Program-made: the position numbers and the translations under genes
Part shown: positions 57,698 through 64,000 of the stretch, piece by piece
How the letters are laid out: each line of letters begins with the position of its first letter
How positions within the stretch are numbered: the stretch's first letter is position 1
The notes under the pieces: generated by a model
Told to the model about the DNA's origin: nothing
The model's input: only the letters and a program-made list of their open reading frames with translations
The model's database searches: none
Assembly (NCBI RefSeq): GCF_000331735.1
Contig: NC_020126.1
Coordinates: 9,179,501 to 9,243,500 of the forward strand
Length of the DNA: 64,000 nt
From: Myxococcus stipitatus DSM 14675
GTDB lineage: Bacteria; Myxococcota; Myxococcia; Myxococcales; Myxococcaceae
Reading direction: 5' to 3'

Positions 57698-58870
57698 ATG
57701 AGCACCGCCCCTCTCGCCGTGTCCCAGGCCGCCCCTCCCGCCCGCTGGCTGGTCAACCGCCGGCAAGACCTGCTCTCCACGCTGGGAGGGACGGGCGCGA
57801 GCCTCGCCCTGGTGGCGCTCCACGTCTGGGGAGGCGTCAGCAGCCTCGTGCTGTGGTGGGCCTGGGTCCTGGTGCTGGATGGGCCTCACCTCTTCGCCAC
57901 CGTGTCCCGCACGTACCTGGACGCCCGGGAATGGCGGACGCGGCGCCGGCTGCTCCTGGGCAGCCTGGGCTGGTTCGCGGTGGGGCCCGCGTGCTTCGCC
58001 CTCTCGCTCGCGCTGGGGACGAAGCTGCCCTTCCTGCTGTTCCTCACCTTCGCCGCCCTCTGGGCGTACTGGCATGTCGTGAGGCAGCACTACGGCTTGA
58101 TGTCCCTGTATCAGCGCAAGGCGGGTGAGGCCTCGCCCCTGGACCGCACGCTGGACCGCGTGACGCTGTATACGGGGCTGCTCGCGCCCTTCGTGGCCTT
58201 CGCCGTGAGCCATCCCACCGCGCGCAAGCAATTGGGCCTGACGGGGGAGCCCTCCTGGGAGCCCGTCGTCGCGGCGGCCTGCTTCACGCTGGTGCTGGCC
58301 GTGGTGCTCTTGAGCGCGGCGAGACAGCTGTGGCTCGGGCGCGCGGGAAAGCCGGTGAACGGGCCCAAGCTCTTGATGATGGCGTCGGCGGTGGGGCTGT
58401 CCGTGCTGGTGTTCTGGCCGTCCGTGTCATCGAAAATGGACTTCATCATGTTCGCCGTGGCGGTGACGGCGTTCCACAACGTGCAGTATCACGGCGTCGT
58501 CTGGTTCTATCACCGCAATCGCTATCACTCACCGGGCGCGGACACGGCGTCGTTCGGCTGGGCGCCCAAGGTCAGCCAGCGCTTCGCCATCTACGCTGTC
58601 TGCGGAGTTCTCTTCACACTGCTGTACCGAGGGCTGGGATGCGGCTTCGGCGCGCACCCGGGCTGTGCTGTGTTCGACGTGAAGCTCGCGCTGGGGGCGG
58701 GCCTCACGCTGCGGGACTTCATGGCGGGCTTCATCTGGGGCTTCGCGCTGCATCACTATTATCTGGACCAGAGAATCTGGCGGGTCAGCAGGGACGAAGG
58801 GCTGCACCGGGATCTGAAGCTGGGGGAGCACGGCTCACGAATGGCTCACCCTGAAGTGCGGACAGGTTGA
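57698..58870 (+). CDS. Histidine-rich multi-pass membrane protein of unknown function
   Basis: 390 residues, with GAGGAG about 9 nt upstream of ATG 57698. About eight hydrophobic segments are visible. Conserved-looking His clusters sit near membrane borders: 'DGPHLFATVSRTYLD', 'YWHVVRQHYGL', 'HNVQYHGVVWFYHRNRYH' and 'LHHYYLDQRIW'. Such HxxxH/HxxHH patterns recall di-iron membrane enzymes (desaturase, hydroxylase), but I cannot name the family. The C-terminus is short and basic. It is the only plus-strand gene in its immediate surroundings before the secreted protein at 58939. Confidence 0.75.
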   Translation: MSTAPLAVSQAAPPARWLVNRRQDLLSTLGGTGASLALVALHVWGGVSSLVLWWAWVLVLDGPHLFATVSRTYLDAREWRTRRRLLLGSLGWFAVGPACFALSLALGTKLPFLLFLTFAALWAYWHVVRQHYGLMSLYQRKAGEASPLDRTLDRVTLYTGLLAPFVAFAVSHPTARKQLGLTGEPSWEPVVAAACFTLVLAVVLLSAARQLWLGRAGKPVNGPKLLMMASAVGLSVLVFWPSVSSKMDFIMFAVAVTAFHNVQYHGVVWFYHRNRYHSPGADTASFGWAPKVSQRFAIYAVCGVLFTLLYRGLGCGFGAHPGCAVFDVKLALGAGLTLRDFMAGFIWGFALHHYYLDQRIWRVSRDEGLHRDLKLGEHGSRMAHPEVRTG

Positions 58871-58887
58871 AACCCAGCCGAGCCACC

Positions 58888-59673
58888 CTAGCTTCCAGGC
58901 CTCCCGGGGGCACGGCTCCCTTTTTGAAGCAGGTCCCCATGACAAGCCGCACCCCACTGCCCCTCCTGGCGGTGTTCGCGATCCTCGCCTGGCTCACGCC
59001 TCGAGGAAGCTTCGCGCAGGACGCCCACACGGGAATGGTCTCTCACGGCAGCCACATCACCGTGCCCTCCGGCACCGTCGATGATTGGGCCCTCCACGTC
59101 TCCCCGCGCGATATGGGATTCGAGGAGCCCCGGTCCGAGAAGGACAACGCCTTCCTCAAGTTCGAGTGCTACGTGGTGCAGATAAACCAGTACACGTGGC
59201 AGGTCGTCGCCCGATACAAGATGCGACCCTGGGAAGGGGAGGGACTCTGGCACAACGGCTTCGCCAACTACCTGCTCGTCCGCAAGTAGGCCGGGTGAAA
59301 GCAGCCCTCGGTCGAGCACCGTCTCCACCCGCGCGAGTACGCCAGGCCCGCCTGGCTTCATCCCCTCGAACGCGCGGCGGCCCATGGGAGAATCCAGGTC
59401 GAAGCCCTCGTGAGTGAGCTTCAACCGCGTGCCCGTCCCCTCCGGCACGAGCTCCCAAGTGACGATGGTGTTCAGCGCGAATCGGAACCGGAACAAACGC
59501 TCCGGCTCCACCGCCAGCACTTCGCAGGGCTGCTTTCCCCACGGCCCCATATCCATCGTGAAGCGGTGGCCCACCTCGGCGCGGATATCGCCGGCGGCCC
59601 ACCAGCGGGAGACCTGCTCGGGCTCCGTGAGCGCACGCCACACGCGCGCCGGAGCCCGGGCATGCACAGGCAC
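58888..59673 (-). CDS. SRPBCC/AHSA1-type protein with long antisense C-terminal extension
   Basis: 262 codons from GTG 59673. The first about 130 residues are an AHSA1/START-like domain: 'PVHARAPARVWRALTEPEQVSRWW', 'GHRFTMDMGPWG', 'TIVTWELVPEGTGTRLKLTHEGFD' and 'AFEGMKPGGPGVLARVETVL'. Family members normally stop there. Here no stop occurs and the frame continues antisense through the whole 58939-59289 gene to 58888. The extra 130 residues show no recognisable domain. Either the stop has been lost or translation ends by other means. It lies 16 bp after the lipoprotein gene on the same strand. Confidence 0.6.
   Translation of the reverse strand: MPVHARAPARVWRALTEPEQVSRWWAAGDIRAEVGHRFTMDMGPWGKQPCEVLAVEPERLFRFRFALNTIVTWELVPEGTGTRLKLTHEGFDLDSPMGRRAFEGMKPGGPGVLARVETVLDRGLLSPGLLADEQVVGEAVVPESLPFPGSHLVSGDDLPRVLVYLHHVALELEEGVVLLGPGLLESHIARGDVEGPIIDGAGGHGDVAAVRDHSRVGVLREASSRREPGEDREHRQEGQWGAACHGDLLQKGSRAPGRPGS
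58939..59289 (+). CDS. Small exported protein of unknown function
   Basis: 116 residues. A signal peptide ('LPLLAVFAILAWLTPRGSFAQ') precedes a compact domain ('SGTVDDWALHVSPRDMGFEEPRSEKDNAFLKFECYVVQINQYTWQVVARYKMRP') with one Cys. I recognise no family. The gene lies entirely within the antisense of the SRPBCC frame, but its signal peptide and well-placed ATG argue that it is real. Confidence 0.65.
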   Translation: MTSRTPLPLLAVFAILAWLTPRGSFAQDAHTGMVSHGSHITVPSGTVDDWALHVSPRDMGFEEPRSEKDNAFLKFECYVVQINQYTWQVVARYKMRPWEGEGLWHNGFANYLLVRK

Positions 59674-59689
59674 AAACCCTCGTCGCGCC

Positions 59690-61042
59690 TCAGCGGGGTG
59701 TCACCACCCGAAGGAACGCGTCCTGGTTCCACGCGACGCCGGCGCCATCGCGCTGCCAGCCCGTGACGGCCCAGCCCAGCCCGGGCGCCGTCGCGATGCC
59801 CGTGGCCGAGAGCACGCAGTGTCCGCTCGAGCAGTCCTGGGGTGGCAGCGTCCGGGACTCCTGCCCCGCGCCATCCGCGTCGAAGCGGGTGAGCACGTCG
59901 CCGCACACCACCGCCACGGAGCCCGCGTCATCCACTGCCGCGGAGACACCCTCGCGCGACTCATCGCCGCACTCCGGCTGCTTGAGCCAGCGCACCTCGC
60001 CGTCCGCGCCCACGCCCAGCACGAACGGGCCGGACGTCCCCAGCGAAGTGCCGCCCCACATCAAGAGCCCCTTGAAGTCGCCGGCCACCGTCACCAATCC
60101 CTCCGGCCCCACCGCCACCGACGTCACGCGCCCGTTCGCCCCCGGCACCTCCCGGCCCCACACGAGCTTCCCCGCCTCGTCGAACTCGAGCACCACGAAG
60201 CCCTTGCGGTTCTCGTCGCCGAACGACTTGCCGTCCACCTCCAGCTTCCCCACCAGCTGTCCCGCCAGCACCGCGCGCCCCGATGGCGCCACCGCCGCCG
60301 CGCGCAGGGATGTGCCCTCCTCCGTCCCCGTGAACCGCCGCGTCCAGCGCACCGAGCCATCCGCCGCGAAGTGCGTCAGCACCGGGTCCTTCACCTCGCC
60401 GTCCCACTCCTCGCCCGCCACCAGCACGCCCCCCAGCAGGTCCGCGGACGACGACCAGACCTTCTGCCCCACGCGCCGCTGCCACTCCGGCATCCCGTCC
60501 TCGGAGAAGCGCACCAGGAAGCCGTCCTGCGCCTCCCCCAGGCCGAAGTTCGCCGAGTAGAGGAACGCGTTGCCCGACAGGAACACCGCCCCGTCCGTGC
60601 CCGGCGACGCCGCCACGCGCAGCTCCGACAGCCGCATCCGGGGATGGACCCGCGTCCAGCGGACCTTCCCCTCCGGCGAGTACCGGGCCACCACCACGCC
60701 CAGCCGCTCTCCCGCCACGGGCGCCCGGTCCCCGTCCTGCCGGGGTGTCTGGGACACCACCATGACGACATCCCCGCCGCGCCCCACGGCCACGCCCGTG
60801 CCGGTGTCGTCCTGCGTCCCGCCCTCCAGAATCCCCCAGACAGCGGCCTCTTTCGCCTCGGAGGGCTGGGCGGTCGACTCGGGGGTGGGGGTCGACGTGC
60901 CGGACGGAGCCTCCTTGCCTGGGGCCCCTGGCTCCGGGGCGTCCTTGCCCGAGCCGCAGCCCAGGCCCGCGCCCCAGAGGAGGCACACCGGCACCACCAC
61001 CCGCCAGCCTTGGAACCCACGTCCCGCTCGCTGTGACCGCAT
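59690..61042 (-). CDS. Lipoprotein with PQQ/beta-propeller-like repeats
   Basis: 450 residues. Signal peptide with lipobox-like 'GAGLGC', then a Pro/Thr/Glu-rich tether. The remaining 370 residues are repeated beta-propeller units ('VVVARYSPEGKVRWTRVHP', 'DGFLVRFSEDGMPEWQRRVG', 'DPVLTHFAADGSVRWTRRF' and 'FVVLEFDEAGKLVWGREVPG'), in the style of SBBP/PQQ-like repeats of surface lipoproteins. No catalytic motif is seen. It is followed at 16 bp by the SRPBCC frame and is divergent from the MoxR cluster. Confidence 0.8.
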   Translation of the reverse strand: MRSQRAGRGFQGWRVVVPVCLLWGAGLGCGSGKDAPEPGAPGKEAPSGTSTPTPESTAQPSEAKEAAVWGILEGGTQDDTGTGVAVGRGGDVVMVVSQTPRQDGDRAPVAGERLGVVVARYSPEGKVRWTRVHPRMRLSELRVAASPGTDGAVFLSGNAFLYSANFGLGEAQDGFLVRFSEDGMPEWQRRVGQKVWSSSADLLGGVLVAGEEWDGEVKDPVLTHFAADGSVRWTRRFTGTEEGTSLRAAAVAPSGRAVLAGQLVGKLEVDGKSFGDENRKGFVVLEFDEAGKLVWGREVPGANGRVTSVAVGPEGLVTVAGDFKGLLMWGGTSLGTSGPFVLGVGADGEVRWLKQPECGDESREGVSAAVDDAGSVAVVCGDVLTRFDADGAGQESRTLPPQDCSSGHCVLSATGIATAPGLGWAVTGWQRDGAGVAWNQDAFLRVVTPR

Positions 61043-61327
61043 GCACGCTCCCCGGAGCAGGGGTTCGCCTTGGTGCGTCCCGCGAACCGGCTCCGCCGCA
61101 AACGGTAAGCAGCGTGTCCTCGACGTGGCATTCCCCCTCCCCCTCGGGGGGCTGGCCTCGCCCGGGGGGTATGCAGCCGGGGCGCGACGGGGGCCTGGAG
61201 GCCCGGAACGGAGTGTATGACAGAGGAATAGGCCCTCGCTCCAACGGTTGCCACCTCACGACTCGGCGGCGCGCAGGGAGGAAACCGGTTGGTCCGAGCG
61301 CCGCTCGCGAACTAAGAGACTCCTTCC

Positions 61328-62356
<1,029 letters not shown>

Positions 62357-62362
62357 CGCGGC

Positions 62363-63241
62363 GTGGTGCTCGACGCCCAGACCCTGGCCCGCATCAAGGG
62401 CGTGAAGCTGCGCGCGCGCGCGGTGATGGAGGGCGTGCTGTCCGGCCTCCACAAGAGCCCTCACCAAGGGCAGAGCGTGGAGTTCGCCGAGCACAAGGAA
62501 TACGCCCCCGGCGACGAGCTGCGGCACCTCGACTGGAAGGCCTACGGCAAGTTCGACAAGTACTACGTCAAGCGCTTCGAGCATGAGACGAACCTGCGCT
62601 CGGTCATGGTCGTGGATGCGTCCGCCTCCATGGGCTACACGAGCGGCGCGCTGACGAAGCTGGACGTCGCCACCACGCTGGCCGGAGCGCTCTGCTACCT
62701 GCTGGTGCGTCAGCAGGACGCCGCGGGCCTGGCGCTGCTCACCGGCGGCAAGTGGAAGGACGTGCCGCCGCGCGCGTCCGCGGGCCACCTCAACGTGCTG
62801 ATGGAGACGCTGGACGCCACGACGCCGGGCGGCGGCACGGACCTGGGCAGCGCGGCGGACCACCTGGCGGAGGTGCTGCCCCGCCGCTCCACCGTCATCG
62901 TCCTGTCCGACGTGCTGGACGAGAAGCAGGACGCGCTCAAGCGGGTGCTCGCGCTGCGCCAGCGCAAGAACGACGTGTCGCTGTTCCACATCGTGGACCC
63001 GGCGGAGCTGACGTTCCCCTTCGATGACCCCACCCTCTTCCTGGACATGGAGGGCGAGGGGCGCATCGAGGTGAATCCGCGTGAAATCAAGGAGAGCTAC
63101 CTGGAGGAGTTCAACGCCTTCCTGGCGAACGTGAAGGCCTCCTGCGCGGAGGCGGACGTGGACTACGAGCTGGTGCGCACCGACGAGAAGCTGGACGACG
63201 TCCTCTTGCGCTACCTGGCCCGGCGCGGGAGGCGCGGGTGA
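62363..63241 (+). CDS. DUF58 protein with VWA-like domain
   Basis: 292 residues from GTG 62363. Diagnostic 'GDELRHLDWKAYGKFDKYYVKRFEHE' (about 55-80) is followed by a VWA-like MIDAS 'VVDASASMGY' and 'TVIVLSDVLDEK'. The family is known from MoxR clusters. No membrane segment is evident. The stop overlaps the next start by 4 bp (GTGA). Confidence 0.93.
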   Translation: MVLDAQTLARIKGVKLRARAVMEGVLSGLHKSPHQGQSVEFAEHKEYAPGDELRHLDWKAYGKFDKYYVKRFEHETNLRSVMVVDASASMGYTSGALTKLDVATTLAGALCYLLVRQQDAAGLALLTGGKWKDVPPRASAGHLNVLMETLDATTPGGGTDLGSAADHLAEVLPRRSTVIVLSDVLDEKQDALKRVLALRQRKNDVSLFHIVDPAELTFPFDDPTLFLDMEGEGRIEVNPREIKESYLEEFNAFLANVKASCAEADVDYELVRTDEKLDDVLLRYLARRGRRG

Positions 63242-64000
63242 CGTTCGGCAATCCGTGGATGCTCCTGGGCGCGCTCGGGGCCCTCATCCCCCTGCTGGTG
63301 CACCTGTTCGACCGGCGCCGCCCCAGGCCACACCCGTTCGGCCCGATGGCCTTCGTGCTGCGCAGCCAGAAGCGCACCGCCAGCCGGCTCAAGCTCAAGC
63401 GGCTGCTCCTGTACGCGCTGCGCACGCTCATCCTGCTGGCCATCCCCATTGCCCTCGCCAAGCCGGAGCTGTCGAGCGACGCGCACGCCGCGCAGGTGGT
63501 GAAGGGCCCCGCCGCCACGGCCATCATCCTGGACGCATCGCTGTCCATGCGCTGGTCGGATGGCACGTCGCTCTTCGAGCGGGGCCGGGACGAGGCGCGC
63601 GACGCGCTGAAGGACCTCCTGCCCGAGGAGCCCGCCACGGTGCTGGTCTGCACGGGCACGCCCACCGCACCGCCCACGCCGGGCTTCGACCGGGGCCGGC
63701 TGCGGGGAATCGTGGACGAGGCGAAGCCGACGTACGGCGGCGCGGACCTGTCGCGGTGCATGGAGATGGCGGCGCGCTCGCTGGAGGAGAACCCGCTGGC
63801 GGCCAAGCGGCTGGTGGTGGTCTCCGACATGGCGGCCACCGCGTTCCGGCTGGAGGCCCCGCCGCCCACGGTGAAGGGCCCCACGGGCACGCTGGTGAAG
63901 CCGGAGGTGGTGCTGCGCGACGTGGCCGAGGGACGCGACGCGCTCGACAACCACGCGGTGGTGGACCTGAAGGTGGAGCCCGCGCTGCAAGCGGGACCTC
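63238..64000 (+). CDS. BatA/VWA membrane protein, 3' end beyond window
   Basis: 254 residues are visible from GTG 63238. An N-terminal BatA-type membrane segment ('GNPWMLLGALGALIPLLVHLFDRRRPRPHPFG') is followed by a second hydrophobic segment ('LLYALRTLILLAIPIALAKPE'). A von Willebrand A domain with MIDAS 'ILDASLSMRW' and 'RLVVVSDMAATAF' follows. The frame is open to the right edge. With MoxR and DUF58 it forms the usual three-gene set; typical partners (DUF4159, BatB-like) may follow. Confidence 0.9.
   Translation, partial: MTFGNPWMLLGALGALIPLLVHLFDRRRPRPHPFGPMAFVLRSQKRTASRLKLKRLLLYALRTLILLAIPIALAKPELSSDAHAAQVVKGPAATAIILDASLSMRWSDGTSLFERGRDEARDALKDLLPEEPATVLVCTGTPTAPPTPGFDRGRLRGIVDEAKPTYGGADLSRCMEMAARSLEENPLAAKRLVVVSDMAATAFRLEAPPPTVKGPTGTLVKPEVVLRDVAEGRDALDNHAVVDLKVEPALQAGP

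Overview
The window is very GC-rich DNA, densely packed with genes, from a myxobacterium (Myxococcota, most likely suborder Cystobacterineae, i.e. a Myxococcus, Corallococcus, Archangium or Pyxidicoccus relative). The signs are many GTG/TTG starts, GTGA/ATGA stop-start overlaps, two large Ser/Thr kinases, FHA and PilZ proteins, Stig1-type cysteine modules, an Imm11 (MXAN_0049-type) protein and many lipoproteins. I see no rRNA, tRNA, insertion sequence, prophage or CRISPR array, so this looks like chromosomal backbone.

Layout. 1-4.4 kb: the end of an M35-protease-type beta domain, an SPFH/NAD-kinase-like pair, a metallophosphoesterase and an Imm11 protein. 4.5-9.0 kb: a Ser/Thr kinase, PEGA protein and TonB receptor series. 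9.0-14.6 kb (minus): hprK-rapZ-mntP followed by a Baeyer-Villiger-type monooxygenase, an SDR and a secreted intradiol dioxygenase-like protein. 14.8-20.2 kb: HIT protein, YoaK-like membrane protein, a membrane-fused spermidine-synthase-like protein and CstA. 20.3-25.9 kb: a 1278-residue kinase and an FHA-GAF-cyclase-like protein. 26.0-33.4 kb (minus): a vitamin B12 locus in two transcription units, each starting with a cobalamin riboswitch behind a recognisable promoter. One carries a TonB receptor and a Stig1/beta-propeller lipoprotein. The other carries two more lipoproteins and a Rieske protein. 33.4-37.8 kb (minus): an ECF sigma-factor operon. 37.9-42.8 kb: M19 and C69 dipeptidases, a small protein, a ComEA-like protein and a MarR regulator. 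43.1-48.0 kb: a DUF4175 protein and a peptidase-MA/TPR protein. 48.0-48.3 kb: a six-copy 55/56-bp tandem repeat. 48.6-53.8 kb: small membrane and lipoproteins, an S9 peptidase, a FrnE-type DsbA protein, a FliB-like protein and a zinc-finger protein. 53.8-57.6 kb: a PilZ-DnaK fusion. 57.7-61.0 kb: membrane, secreted, SRPBCC and lipoprotein genes. 61.3-64.0 kb: MoxR-DUF58-BatA, running off the right edge.

The most interesting parts are the double-riboswitch B12 locus, whose surface proteins suggest a myxobacterial counterpart of BtuB/BtuG capture; a cyclase-like protein whose catalytic residues are substituted; the PilZ-Hsp70 fusion next to a FliB-like protein; and several dyad-symmetric control sites.
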